Source of the DNA: Azolla caroliniana
Taxonomy: Eukaryota > Polypodiophyta
DNA: 64,000 nt
Direction of reading: 5' to 3'
NCBI GenBank assembly: GCA_043228905.1
Contig: JBHGNT010000005.1
Span: 19,778,001 to 19,842,000 of the forward strand
In this document: positions 23,069-34,851 of the stretch, piece after piece
How the letters are laid out: each line of letters starts with the position of its first letter
How positions within the stretch are numbered: position 1 is the first letter of the stretch
Notes under the pieces: model-generated
Databases searched by the model: none
Told to the model about the DNA's origin: nothing
Seen by the model: only the letters and a program-made list of their open reading frames with translations
Position numbers and translations under genes: made by a program

Positions 23069-24572
23069 TCACAAAATGCGTAATATGTTTCTAAGTGGTG
23101 TGAATGTGTAATCACTTTCTAAGTGGTATCTGAAATGTTTCCATAAGACCAAATATTGAAGTTTTCGACGACGCAAGTGACAGTCGATGATCTGGTCAAC
23201 CTCGTACTCCTCCCCTGTGGATAATTCCACGGGCCATGGGTGGTGATGGAGGAGGTTGGCGTCCCGAAATTTGAGAAGGATGGTAGAGTTCGAGGAGGGA
23301 AATATGGAAAGCATTGTGAATCCTAAATGCTAGGGGAAGCGCTAACCGGAAGGCAACTTGGTTGATTCGCTCGATGATACGGAAGGGGCCTAGCTTTTTG
23401 TAATCTAGTTTCGCATAGGGACGTGTGGTGGTGATGTGGTGACATAGCAGCCAAACCATGTCACTGACTGCAAAGGTCGGCGCGGTCAACTTGATCCTTA
23501 TACTGGTTGCCAGTGACATGGAGCTCAAGGGAAAGGTAACGATGGACATCTTGTAAAGTGCGACCACACATCTTTGCCGACAGATTGATGGAAATCGCAG
23601 GAATGGAAACGTTGAAACGAGGGTGGAACCTATAGTTTGCAAAGAATGGGGAAACCCTAATTGAAGCATGGATACTATTATTCTAGGAAAATTTTTCCAT
23701 TGCAAGAAAATCCACCCAATCCTCTTGTTGGTAGCTGACTGTACATCAGAGGTATTGTGCAAGGATTTGGTTGACTTTTTCAGTTTGGTCATCAGTTTAA
23801 GGATAGTATGCTATTGACAAGTTCATAGAAGTCCCGAATGCCTACAAAAGTCATCGCCAGAAGTGGGAGATAAATTGAGAACCTCGGTTAGAGGTGATGT
23901 CCTCGGGTAGGTCATGTAATCAAACAACATTTTTAAGTAAAAGGTTCGCCATCTCCTCCCCCGAAATGGTTTTGGAACATGGGACAAAGTGAGCCATCTT
24001 TGAAAACCGATCAACAATCACCAACACCATGTCATGACCACCAAAACAAGGGAATCGATAATAAAGTCCATGGGGAGGAAGGCCCAAGGTTGACTTGGAA
24101 TTGGGAGCGAGTGGAGAAGGTCGTATGGCCGATATTCAGCCTCTTTGGAGCGAGCACAGACGTTACATGTCTTGATAAATTCTTTGACAAATTTCCAAGG
24201 TTGGGGCCACCAAATCCCCAAGATAGCAATTCCAGTGTTTTCACGACCTTAAAGTGGCCGACAAGAGGATCATCATGACAGTTTTGTAGTATTCGGGTGC
24301 GACATGATCCTTCTAGAACATAAAGGAGGTGATTACGATATAGTAGCCCATCTCGAGTTGTAAAGTGACTGAGATCAGAGCTTTTCATTTCCTGGGATGG
24401 GTCATTGATGCATGCCATGATTTCGTTAGTGAATGGGTCTGACATGGTTGCCCGGGTGGTCTCGTTGAGCAAGGAATCATCATGCAACATGCAAGTTGCG
24501 AACATCTGGAGTTGATCGGGCCTAACAAACAAAGCGATTACTGAGAATATGCATTGTCTCCGGGGCGTAGTG
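23069..24572 (-). pseudogene. Ty3/gypsy integrase and chromodomain remnant (G)
   Basis: The minus strand begins directly after an LTR end (24573) with integrase: the zinc-binding part (VKEFIKTCNVCARSK near 24150), MDFI near 24060 and further broken core frames. A chromodomain follows (EEYEVDQIIDCHLRRRKLQYLVLW near 23160-23195), which identifies a chromovirus. RT and RNase H are absent; together with remnant H the two pieces cover complementary parts of pol. Many stops and frameshifts. Confidence 0.8.
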
Positions 24573-24880
24573 TCACGAACACACCAACAGTAAATTTGGA
24601 GGGAGCACAGATGATGGGGCTAAGAGCATGGAACTTAAGAAGCTGGGAACGACACAAGAGCATGAAGACAGAGATAAAGATCAAGGAGACAAGATGGGGC
24701 GAAATGAGAATACTAGATTGATGTGTCAATGACTGGTGTTGAATCCCTTGAAAGGGACCAAGGAGGTTACAAGTATATAATAAAAGTCGAAAATTCTTAT
24801 TGATGGAAAAGTTGTTTATCTCAAGTGTTGTTCTTTGGCCCCTAAACCTATTTTTCAAAGATATATTGATTTCTCACTCA
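24573..24880 (-). repeat. Gypsy LTR (part), minus orientation
   Basis: Ends GTTCGTGACA on the minus strand at 24573, joined to integrase sequence. The TGACA ending is shared with the LTRs at 22572 and 35588. Confidence 0.5.
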
Positions 24881-24944
24881 TAGTGTGAATTATGTTTGTT
24901 GTTTTTCAAAGATATGTCGTTTTCATACATATATTATTTCATAA

Positions 24945-25215
24945 CTATTCAGGTCACCCAACCCTCTTAAATATGGTTGTCCAACCTGTTTAAAAAATAT
25001 ATCTTCTTGTAAAACAGTCGCACAACTTGTTTAAATATGGTCGCCCAACCCTCTTAAAAAACATCTCTTCTCATAAACAGGTCGTCCAACCTATTACTCA
25101 TGTTACCCTATAGGTCTCCCAACCCTCGTAATAAACATCTCTCCTCATAAAAGGGTTGCCCAACTTGTTTTAATATGGTCACCCAACCTGATTAATATGG
25201 TCGCCCAACCTGTTT
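24945..25215. repeat. Degenerate array of GGTCGCCCAACCTGTTT
   Basis: About nine spaced, diverged copies of GGTCGCCCAACC(T/C)T within 270 bp, separated by TTTAAATAT or ACATCTCTTCTCATAAA. The reverse complement (GTTGGGCGACC) recurs at 36090-36155. Confidence 0.7.
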
Positions 25216-25319
25216 AAAAAAAAAGGGTGAAAAAACGGTCATATTAAGGAATAAATCAATCACATTTTAAGTCACACTAATCCCTAAACCCCTTGTTGGT
25301 AATCATAGTTGATTCATCC

Positions 25320-27917
25320 TCCAATTATCACCATAAGAAATAGGTATGCTCTACCTTTAATCTCCAGTCTTTTAGAGCACATTGGTGGGGCAAAGGCTAA
25401 AGCGTTTTACAAAGATTGATTTAAGGGTGGATATAATCTTGTTCACATTCAACCGGGAGATGAGTGAAAAACTTCATTTCGCACTCGGTATGGTCATTTC
25501 AAGTATATAGTCATGCCTGTCGGGCTCACAAATGCATCTGTAGTTTTCCAACATATGGCAAATGACATTTTCCAAGATTTTTGGGATATCTTTCTCATCA
25601 TCTATTTAGATGATTTGTTGATTTACTCTAAAACACGAGGAGCATGATATACATGTCGGAAAGTACTTGAACACTTAAGAAAGTATGGTCTGTATGCCAA
25701 ACTTGAGAAGTGTTGTTTTGACAGTGAACAAGTCGAATTCTTGGGTTATACTATTTCATCCAAGGGTATCTTCATGGATCCAACAAAAGTCAAAAACTTA
25801 TTGGAATGACACCCCCCACATTCTATTTGAGACGTCCAATGTTTCCTCGGATTTGCTAACTTCTATCACAAATTCATATGGAATTATTCAAAGATCATGT
25901 TGCCTCTCACCCAACTCACCAAGAAAAATCAAGCGTTTGTTTGGACTATTGAAGCGGACACAACCTTTACTCAGCTCAAAGAGGCATTCACATCAACTCC
26001 TATCTTAGCACATATTGATCTCAAAAATCCATTTACCATTGAGGCGGATGCGTCAGACTTTGCATTGGGGAGTATCCTATCACAATCAGGCAAGGATGGG
26101 CAGTCCCATCCAGTCGTGTTTCACTCGAGAAAATTTATTGTTGCGGAGATCAACTACGGGGTGCATGACAAGGAGTTACTAGTTGTGGTCGACTCTTTCG
26201 AGCAATGGCAACATTTCTTGGAAGGATCGCCTCATCAAATCATCATTTATAGTGATCACAAAAATCTTACGTATTTTCAAACGGCTTGAGTGTTAAATAG
26301 GAGACAAGCTCGATGGGCACAGTTTCTAACTCGTTTTGATTTCAAGTTCATTTTTTGCCTTGGGAAACAGCAAGGGAAGGGAGATGCTCTATCTTGACAT
26401 TCATATCTCACACCTTGACCTAGAGATCCGGCCTTCGACAATCAAAAGCAAATTCTCCTAGGACCATCAAAGCTACAAGCAACAACAGTTTATGCCACGC
26501 CACTTGATTCACGCCTTGTTGATACTATTCGGCAATGACTTCACTCTAATGATTTCGCTAAGGATCTCTTGGCCCACATTAGTCCAAGCCATACATCTTG
26601 CTCCACATTGCAAGGGTCATCTCAACACTATCAGGACTTCAAGTGGCAAGATGGCTTACTCTTTTACAAGAATCTCCTTTACGTCCCTTATGGATCACCC
26701 CCCTTCAAGTATTAGAGCATTGTCATGATGCCCCTATGGCTAGACATTTTGGTATTGTCAAGACCGTGGAGTTAGTGAAGCGCTCGTTTTGGTGGCCTCA
26801 TGTACAAAACTTTGTCAAAGATTACATTCGTACATGTGAAACCTGTTGTTGAGCCAAAATACTCAAGCATCATCCTTATGGCTTGTTACAACCATTACCG
26901 CCTCCAACCAAGCCATGGCAATCAATTTCTATGGATTTCATTATGGATCTGCCACCTTCGAAAGGATTTGATGCTATTTTAACAATAGTGGATCGATTTA
27001 CCAAGATGACACATTTTTTACCATGTGTAAAGAGCATCAGTAGTCAGAAAACCGCAGATATCATTATGCGTGAAGTGTTTCGCATTCATGGTCTTCGAGA
27101 CGATATAACTACCGATCATGGTCCTCAATTTATCTCTCACTTTCGGAAGCACCTATGGGCAAGCCTCAAAAATCTCCTACAAACTCTCTTCGACTTATCA
27201 TCCACAAACCGACGGAAAAACAGAGTGCACAAATCAAACGCTCGAGCAGGATCTTCAATGCTTCATCAGTTATCAGTTCAAGATGATTGGAGTAATATTT
27301 TACATCTTGCTTAGTTTGCATACAATAACACGGTACACTCTTCTACCAAGGTTACACCTTTCTTTGCTTACATCGACAACCATCCTCGATGGTGTATCTT
27401 GGATTTTCCCAAGCTCGCACGAAACCCTAGTGTTGAGCATCAGCTTCATCGACTACACCGAATCCAGTTAGCATTATCTTCACAGCTTCAAATAGCTCAA
27501 GCACAACATAAGACCAACGCAAATCACCATCGTCTTAAGTCTCCTTTTAAGGTTTAGGTTTTAGGGTTCGTCGTCACATCAAGACTACCTAGCCATGTGA
27601 GAAGCTCGATTATTAGCGCTTAGGTTCCTTTGTCATCATTGCGGGGATTAATGATGCAACCTTTCATCTTAATCTTCCAGCAACCATGCGGCTTCACCCA
27701 GTCTTTCATAGCTCTCTTTTGGAACCTTGTCGCACCTCTTCCATTCCTAATCGTGACATGCCACCTCCGCCCTCTGTCCAACTTGCAAACGGCCCCAAAT
27801 ACGAGGTAGTTGTTATTCTCGATTCTAAGATTGTGCGGAATAAGCTCTCTATTATCTGGTTGATTGGGTAGGTTATCCTCCGAGTGATCGCACTTGGGAG
27901 CCTGTCAATAATGTTTT
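25320..27917 (+). pseudogene. gypsy pol: RT, RNase H, integrase, chromodomain
   Basis: RT starts at TIRNRYALPLI near 25328 and has YLDDLLIYS near 25604. RNase H has FTIEADASDFALG near 26035, KELLVVV near 26170 and YSDHKNLTYF near 26250. Integrase shows its zinc-binding part near 26715-26850, then MDFIMDLPPS (26930), TTDHGPQF (27112) and the glutamate in DGKTECTNQ (27210). The chromodomain (GPKYEVVVILDSK) is at 27793-27905. Repeated frame changes and stops make it non-functional. Confidence 0.85.
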
Positions 27918-28126
27918 TGTTGAGCATCAAGCTCAACTTGGTCTAGTGTGTGAACTCACCTTGAGAGTGAAGAGACACTCCAACGGTCAAGAGTCACCAT
28001 TATGTCACCACTTTGTATTCTAGCATTTAGTATGAGTCATAGAATCATATTCTATGATACATAACTTATGAGCTTTCACATTCCCCATGCTCCATGAGTC
28101 TTGTAGTTAATGAAGAGAAAGGGTGA
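27918..28126 (+). repeat. 5' LTR fragment of copia element C
   Basis: Starts TGTTGAGCATC and matches 34347-34556 closely (GGTCTAGTGTGTGAACTCACC and the following 150 bp). It stops at GGTGACT, where element D sequence begins; the rest of the LTR, the primer site and the start of gag are missing. Confidence 0.88.
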
Positions 28127-28499
28127 CTTAGGGCAAACCTTTTTTTTTTTAACATGATTGTTGTTGTTATTCTTGTTGGTGCAAGAATAGAGTGAGCGTG
28201 TAACAGTGTACAGAGATAGAGAGAGCAAGAGGTCGTTGCCTCTGTTGTAACCGCCACCTGTGGCGAGGATCGTGAGCACGAGGTCGTTGCCTCCGTGAAC
28301 TCACTGTTGTACATTCTAGCATAGTGATAGTTTGCAGTCTGTGGGCTGCCGTGGTTTTTCCCTCTTTGGGTTTTCCACGTAAACTTCCTGTGTACTGTTC
28401 TCCTCTTTGTGTCGTGCTTTCATTTCCCGTTTTCTGTGCATGAATCTAAGCTTGGTTGTGGCCGAGCGTTGCGTATAGGGGAGCGTTTAGTTCCTGGCA
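28127..28499 (+). repeat. 5' LTR of element D (5'-truncated)
   Basis: Matches 29871-30188. It has an extra 50-60 bp near 28225-28290 through duplication of a GAGGTCGTTGCCTC segment. Ends TTCCTGGCA just before the primer-binding site. Confidence 0.85.
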
Positions 28500-28528
28500 A
28501 GTGGTATCAGAGCGAAACGACATAGAAA

Positions 28529-29749
28529 ATGGACGATTCGTTGGGAGGCATGTTCAAGCTCACCGACTCCAACTATTCGGTGTGGAAGTCGAAGATGAGG
28601 GACATGCTCGTGGTTAAAGACCTCTAGCTGCCGGTTCAGTTCGGAGACAAGAGACCGGACAAAATCGGCGCCGCGATATGGGAGGTGATGCACATGAAGA
28701 CAGCGGCGTACATACGGTGCTTCATCGACATGAGCCTGTACAACAACTTCAATGAAGAGAGCAAGGCTCATGAGCTCTGGGAGAAGATCGACATAATGTT
28801 TCAAAACAAGAATGTTGTTAATCAGGTTACGGTATTCCGGAAGCTAGTAAGACTCCGGTACCAAGATGGCTCCAGCATGGCGGAGCACATGAATGCCTTC
28901 CAGGGGCTGATACACCAGGCAACATCATTGGAAGTACCTCTTGCCGACGAGGTACTAGCGCTACTCCTGCTCGGTTCCCTCCCGGATAGCTGGGAGACGT
29001 TGGTTGTCACTTTGGGCAACGCCGGGTCGGAAGGGAAACAGTTATCCCTAGCAAGAGTGAAGTCGAGCCTGCTAGATGAGGAGGCGCGTCGGAAAGATAA
29101 GGATACGAGCTCCGACTCCAAAGCACTCCTTACCGAATCGGAACGCGGAAGACATAGAAACCGTAGTCCCCAGAACCGGGAGAAGTCGGGGACACGGTCA
29201 AAGTCAAGGGCAAGGCCTACTTGCTTCTATTGCGGCAAGCTGGGACACTTCCAGAAGAACTGTCGGCACTTCCGTAAAGACAAGGAAACCGACGGCACTG
29301 ATTCGAAGCGGATACGGGACCGGAACGGTAAAGACCGTAGGGGACCGGACCGGAAGGGAACGACGGCAATCGCGGCAAGTGAAGAGGAGTTGATGATCAT
29401 CACCGAGGAGAGTGAGATGTGCGGACCCGGTGAGAACCGGATGAGGAGTACCCGGCTACGGAGAGCCGGATGGTGCAGACCCGGCTACAGAGAGTCGGAT
29501 GGTGCAGACCGACTACGGAGAACCGGATGGTGCAGACCCGGTGAAGAATTGGATGAGGAGTACCCGGCTACGGAGAGCCGGATGGTGCAGACCCGGCTAC
29601 GGAGAGCCGGATGGTGTAGACCCGGCTACGGAGAACCGGATGGTGCAGACCCGGTGAAGAACTGGATGAGGAGTATCCGGCCACGGAGAGCCGGATGGTA
29701 CAAACCCGGTGAAGAACCGGATGAGGAGTACCCGACAAGATCCGGATGA
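28529..29749 (+). pseudogene. Copia-type gag of element D with zinc knuckle and repeat-encoded tail
   Basis: Starts MDDSLGGMFKLTDSNYSVW. A single premature stop (TAG, 28625-28627) replaces a Trp that element E keeps; the rest is open to 29749. It has the copia gag core (YIRCFIDMSLYNNFNEE, LLGSLPDSWETLV), an intact CCHC knuckle CFYCGKLGHFQKNC near 29220, and a basic region. It follows element E as far as EEELMIITEESE and then runs into a tandem repeat coding RRAGWCRPG-type peptides instead of protease. Confidence 0.85.
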
Positions 29750-29760
29750 TGCAGGCCCGG
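29430..29760 (+). repeat. Tandem repeat replacing pol in element D
   Basis: About nine units of roughly 31-33 bp with the core GAGAGCCGGATGGTGCAGACC, in a longer pattern that alternates with GTGAAGAACTGGATGAGGAGTA. The repeat stays open in the gag frame, giving repeated GWCRPG and DEEYPAT peptides. Confidence 0.85.
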
Positions 29761-29767
29761 TGAGGAG

Positions 29768-30188
29768 TGCTCTCCGGACGAAGAGACATATTTGTAAATA
29801 TGTTTCTGAGAGTCCATCGTGGCTATATTTGTAAATAGCCGAAAAGTCATATTAGTATAAATATGACTTAGGGCAAACCTTTTTTTTTTTTACATGATTG
29901 TTGTTGTTATTCTTGTTGGTGCAAGAATAGAGTGAGTGTGTAATAGTGTACAGAGATAGAGAGAGCACGAGGTCATTGGCTCCGTGAACTCACTGTTGTA
30001 CATTCTAGCATAGTGATAGTTTGCAGTCTGTGGGCTGCCGTGGTTTTTCCCTCTTTGGGTTTTCCACATAAACATCCTGTGTACTCTTCTCCTCTTTGTG
30101 TCGTGCTTTCATTTCCCGTTTTCTGTGCATGAATCTAAGCTTGGTTGTGGCCGAGCGTTGCGTATAGGGGAGCGTTTAGTTCCTGTCA
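29768..30188 (+). repeat. 3' LTR of element D
   Basis: Probable start TGCTCTCCGG after GGTGAGGAG; end TTCCTGTCA. It shares with the E LTR the segments TTTGTAAATA...CGAAA and ACTTAGGGCAA. The left boundary is inferred from comparison with element E. Confidence 0.7.
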
Positions 30189-33100
30189 GATGAGATGGTG
30201 CAAATATGCCTCCGCAGCCTCGCACCACGGTTGGGCGCGATGCGAACCGCCGTTCTAGCATGGGAGAAATCTCCCTCCTTCTTCGAGCTCCAATCAATGC
30301 TATTGGTCAAAGAAAACCACGTGCGTACAAGGAGCAATGAGCCGGAAGGTCACATGCTCTACACGCACTCTAATGGAGGAAGAGGACGCAGACAAGCGAG
30401 AGGCCGATTCAGCCAAGGAGAAGGCGGACGAAGTCCGACCTACGACAACAACTCCCAATTTCGGCCGCAAAACGGAGGCCAATGAGGAACCTTCGCAAGA
30501 AGGGGGAGCTTCCACTCCGGCCCAAGCCATCAAAACGCAACCGAATGCGGATATTGTGGAAAGCTCGGCCACCATGAAGAAGAGTGCCGAAAGAAGATGC
30601 GTGAATCGACTTCCACAAGCCGACAACTCATGAATTACGTACACAACTCCGACTATGAAGATCGTGGCGGAATGTATGCACACAACTCCGACCGTGGCAG
30701 AATGTTCATGATGAAACATAGAGCAAACTCTATGTCGGCTGCTACCTCAACTAGTGCCTCCGGTCCGGAAGGTATATGGTTCGTCGATTCCAGTGCCTCG
30801 AACCATATGACATCGCATCAAGAATGGTTCCAAGAACTTCGAGAGCCGGATCGACCCGGCTATGTCAAAACCGGAGACGACACTACGCACCCAATTCGGC
30901 ACATTGGCAATGTTCCGTTCGGAAAAGAAGGTAAGCAAAATTACATTAAAAATGTCTTGCATGTACCGACCATTACGAAGAATTTGGTCTCCGTCGGCCA
31001 AATTGTAGAGCAAGGGATGCAAGTTCGATTTAATCAAGGCGGTTGCTTCATCGAAAAAGATGGCCGACTCATCGCACGTGGACGAAGAGAGGGCCAGATG
31101 TTCATTCTCGATTCACGCGAGATGAAATCCGCCATGTTCGCGAAAAACACGAAAGCCGACTCCAACATAGAGCTATGGCACAAGCAAATCGGCCACATCA
31201 ATCTCAACAAACTCCAAGCAATGAAATCGAAAGGAGTCATCATCGGACTCCCGACATTCAAAGAGAAGGAGATTGAAGGTGTATGCGAAGCGTGCCAATT
31301 CGGCAAGCAACACCGACACCCATTCCCGAAAGAGCAAAACATGAGCAAAGGTCTACTCGACGTAGTCCATTCCGACGTATGGGGACCAACGCAGACAGCT
31401 ACATTCGGTGGATGCCGATATTACGTGCTCTTCATCGACGACTTCTCTAGGCACACTTGGATCTACCCGATGCGGCAAAAGAGCGAAGTGTTCAGACACT
31501 TCCAAAATTTCAAGAATGAAGTCGAGAAAGCCACGGGCCGACATGTACGATGCCTTTGATCGGATGGCGGCAAGGAGTACTTCTTGGACGATTTCACGGC
31601 GTATCTCCGAAAGGAAGGAATTCGGCGAGAATTCACTTGCCGACACACTCCGCAACAAAACGGAGTAGCCAAGCGCAAAAATCGGCACATCCTCGAAGTA
31701 ACGCGGGCCATGATGAACGAGAAGCATATGCCCAAGTCATATTGGGCCGAAGCTACAAATACGGTCGTCTACCTAATGAACCGGTGCACAACATCCAGCG
31801 TGCACGAGGTCACTCCGCACGAAAAATACTTCGGAAAGAAGTCGGACTTATCGCACATTCGGATATTCGGCGCGATAGCGTATGTGCACATCCCCGACGA
31901 GAAGCTTCAAAAGCTTGACCCGAAGTCAAAGAAATGTATCCTCGTAAGATACTCATTGGAGCAAAAGGGGTACAAGTGCTACAACCCCTCCACTCGAAAA
32001 TCTCGGGTATGTCGAGACGTCATTTTTTACGAGTCCGCATCTTGGTACGCACCAGAGACAACTCCAACTCCGACTCCGCTCGACCCGGAATCCGCCGAAC
32101 AAGAGATCGAGGATGAAGATCGCCTTATGCGCATATTCGAAGAAAGTCCAATCACGACCCGATTGAGCGGACCACAAGAGCCTTTGAGCGATCAAAGCAC
32201 ATCACGGCCTAGCCCGAAGATGGACAAAGGCAAGGTGAAAATGTCGAAATACGAAGACGATCGCTTCAACGACGATGAGTCGACTCACTCACTCGACAAT
32301 GAGTTCGGCGGTTTCGAGGTACCAATCAGAGGTAAGAAAACCCTCATCTCTGCAAATGAAAAGCTCCGCCGATCCACTCGTGAAAAGAACCCCATAAGCC
32401 AATTCAGCTACAACGATTATATGGCGTACCATTATGCCTTTATGATGAAGATAGCGACAGTACGGGAGCCGGAAACATTTTCAGAAGCTGTGAAGGACCC
32501 ACGATGGATCGAAGCAATGAACGAGGAGATGCAGGCACTACGGAAGAACGAGACATGGGATCTCGTCCCCACCTCACCACACAAAAAGGCGATCGGATGC
32601 AGATGGATCCACAAGGTCAAGTATAACGTCGATGGCTCCATAAACCGCTACAAAGCTCGACTCGTAGCAAAAGGATACGCTCAGATGCATGGCGCCGACT
32701 ACGAAGAGACCTTTGCCCCGGTGGCAAAGATGACGACGGTGCGGACCGTAATTGCGCTTGCCGCGGCGAAAGGATGGCACCTCCATCAAATGGATGTCAA
32801 GAATGCCTTTCTACAAGGCGAATTAGAAGAGGAGGTGTACATGATACAACCACCCGGCTTCAACTCGAGCACCCATCCGAAAGTTGTATGCCGACTCAAG
32901 AAGCCACTCTACGGCCTCAAGCAAGCACCGCGTGCTTGGCATTCGAAGATAACACAATATCTTCATCAAATTGGCTTCTGTATGTCAAAATTGGACAACT
33001 CCCTCTACATACGAGCGATTCCGCAAGTCCGCTTGTCATCATCTTATATGTGGATGACCTAGTCATTGGAGGTGAGCATCTCGTCGAAATCAATAAAGTC

Positions 33101-34032
33101 AAATCCCTCCTTTCCGACAAGTTCGAGATGACGGACATGAAGGAGCTCCACTACTTCCTCGGCATCGAGGTAATTCGGACTCCGGCCGGAATCATGATCT
33201 CTCAATGACACTACATCCTCAACTTGTTATACAAGTTCGGGATGGATGAGTGCAAATACGTGGCAACCCCGCTCAATCGCAATCTCAAACTAGATGTGAA
33301 CTCCGGCACCAAAGCGTGTGAACCGACTCAGTATCGGCAACTCATCGGGAGTCTCAGCTACCTCACTATCACTCGTCCCGATCTCAATTATCTTATCAGT
33401 CTCCTTAGTCAATTCATGCAAACACCTCGTGATACTCACTTGGATTGCGCTAAGCGAGTTCTATGGTACATGTGCGGCACAATGGATTGCGGCATCCTCT
33501 ACAAGACCATGATGCCAATACACCTCGAGGGGTACATAGATGCTGATTGGGCCGGCTACAAAGCCGATAGAAGATCAACCTCCGGATTTGTTTTCTCCTT
33601 CGGCAGCGGAGCAATATCCTAGAGTAGCAAGAAGCAGCCTATCGTCGCTCTTTCGAGTACGGAGGTGGAATACAGGGGCGCAGTCATAGCTGCGTGTGAA
33701 GCCGTATGGCTCAAGAGGATTTTGAAGGATCTGGGCGTACCCATCAAGGATTCGACTTCCCTTTACTGCGACAACATGAGCAGTATCTATCTGGCTCAGA
33801 ACCCGGTGTTCCACATGCGGACAAACCACATCGAAGTGCACTATCACTTCATCCGAGAGCGCGTTCTGGCTGGCGATGTCGACCTACAACACATTAGCAC
33901 CAATCTTCAAACGGCCGACATCTTCACTAAAGCCTTAGGAGCCAACAAGCTATGGCAATTCATGACCGATCTCGGATTGACGATCCCTGACTTGCCAAGC
34001 TTGAGGGGGAGTACTGAAGACACTACGCAATA
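30189..34032 (+). pseudogene. copia gag (C-terminal half) and pol of element C
   Basis: Gag resumes at DEMVQICLRSLAP (compare element B, DEMVQIYLGGLAS). Then: CCHC knuckle CGYCGKLGHHEEEC (near 30550); protease with the active-site triad altered to DSSA (near 30788; element B has DSGA); GAG-preintegrase (LWHKQIGH); integrase with HSDVWGP near 31368, SDGGKEYF near 31560 and AKRKNR where element A has AERKNR, so the catalytic Glu is lost; RT with MDVKNAFLQGEL (32793) and YVDD (near 33048); RNase H (YCDNMSSIYL, HIEVHYHFIRERV). Stops at 30483-30485, 31557-31559, 33206-33208 and 33620-33622 and a frameshift near 33020 break it. Ends SLRGS and a stop at about 34031. Confidence 0.9.
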
Positions 34033-34329
34033 ACGCGTGGATTCCGCAACCACGGAACGAAGCAGCGAAGAGCCGATCTACCGCGCAAAGCCGCGAAGAA
34101 AGAGCAGCGAAGAGCCGATCTACTGCGCAAAGCCACGAAGAAAGACGCAAGCCGAAGCACAGACTTCGCAACTACGCACGCAACCCGAAGCATAGACTTC
34201 GTAACTACGCACAACGCAAGTTGGAGCACGGATTCCGCAACTCCGCATAAAGCGAGTTGACGCGAGTTGACGCGGACTCCCGAACTTGAATTGAAGCAGA
34301 TTTCGGATACCGTCTGAAACCGACCCGAC
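34033..34329 (+). repeat. Repeat-rich 3' spacer of element C
   Basis: It lies between an internal polypurine tract (TTGAGGGGGAG, 34001-34011) and the LTR-proximal one (34339-34346). Contains a 44-bp direct repeat (CAGCGAAGAGCCGATCTAC) and several GACTTCG(C/T)AACTACGCAC and GCGAGTTGACGCG copies. In elements A and B the equivalent spacer encodes a charged peptide; here it does not. Confidence 0.7.
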
Positions 34330-34365
34330 TTGAGCTTGAGGGGGCGTGTTGAGAATCAAGCTTAA
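34330..34365 (+). promoter_or_regulatory. Polypurine tract/LTR-boundary hairpin of element C
   Basis: Inverted repeat TTGAGCTTG (34330-34338) and CAAGCTTAA (34357-34365), 9 bp with one G-T pair, around an 18-nt loop containing AGGGGGCG and the LTR start TGTTGAG. The 5' LTR copy keeps CAAGCTCAA, so the mismatch is recent. Confidence 0.65.
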
Positions 34366-34641
34366 CTTGGTCTAGTGTGTGAACTCACCTTGAGAGTGAA
34401 TAGACACTCCAACGGTCAAGAATCACCATTATGTCACCACTTTGTATTCTAGCATTTCGTATGAGTCATAGAATCATATTCTATGACACATAACTTATGA
34501 GCTTTCACATTCCCCATGCTCCATGAGTCTTGTAGTTAATGAAGAGAGAGGGTGACTACATAAAGCACCCTCCTCCCACCTTGTATAGTGTTGAGTCTTT
34601 CTCCTTTGTCAATAGACTTTTACCTTGCGTATACTCTATGT

Positions 34642-34683
<42 letters not shown>

Positions 34684-34741
34684 CACACACATAACTCACA
34701 TCTCTTCCGCTTCACAAGAATCCATCTCTTGATTCTTTACA
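34347..34741 (+). repeat. 3' LTR of copia element C
   Basis: TGTTGAGAATC to GATTCTTTACA, 395 bp. Contains a CT microsatellite (about 34649-34679) and an ACAC run. The first 209 bp match the 5' fragment at 27918-28126. Confidence 0.9.
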
Positions 34742-34851
34742 GTTTCTAATGCTCAAGCTCTTGTCGACGACTTCCATCGCCACTATCTAAACAAATCGGG
34801 ACCTACATTGTTAACGTCGTCTTCCACTCGTCATTCTCGAAGGGGAGATAG

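Larger units (their letters stand above)
28127..30188 (+). mobile_element. Gag-only LTR retrotransposon D (TR-GAG type)
   Basis: 5' LTR 28127-28499 (its first part missing), primer-binding site TGGTATCAGAGCG (28502-28514), gag 28529-29749, polypurine-like GGTGAGGAG, 3' LTR about 29768-30188. There is no protease, integrase or RT. Gag is nearly the same as that of element E (51689-52282), so D is a non-autonomous relative that probably depended on E-type pol. Gag-only LTR elements (TR-GAG) are a known plant class. The right end joins element C gag at 30189. Confidence 0.85.
27918..34741 (+). mobile_element. Ty1/copia retrotransposon C with nested element D
   Basis: 5' LTR fragment 27918-28126; foreign element D 28127-30188; partial gag and complete but mutated pol 30189-34032; polypurine tract; 3' LTR 34347-34741. 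The flanking 5-mers GTTTT (27913-27917) and GTTTC (34742-34746) look like a target duplication with one change, and joining the flanks keeps the gypsy reading frame. Integration was therefore into gypsy element I, just after its chromodomain. Confidence 0.88.
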
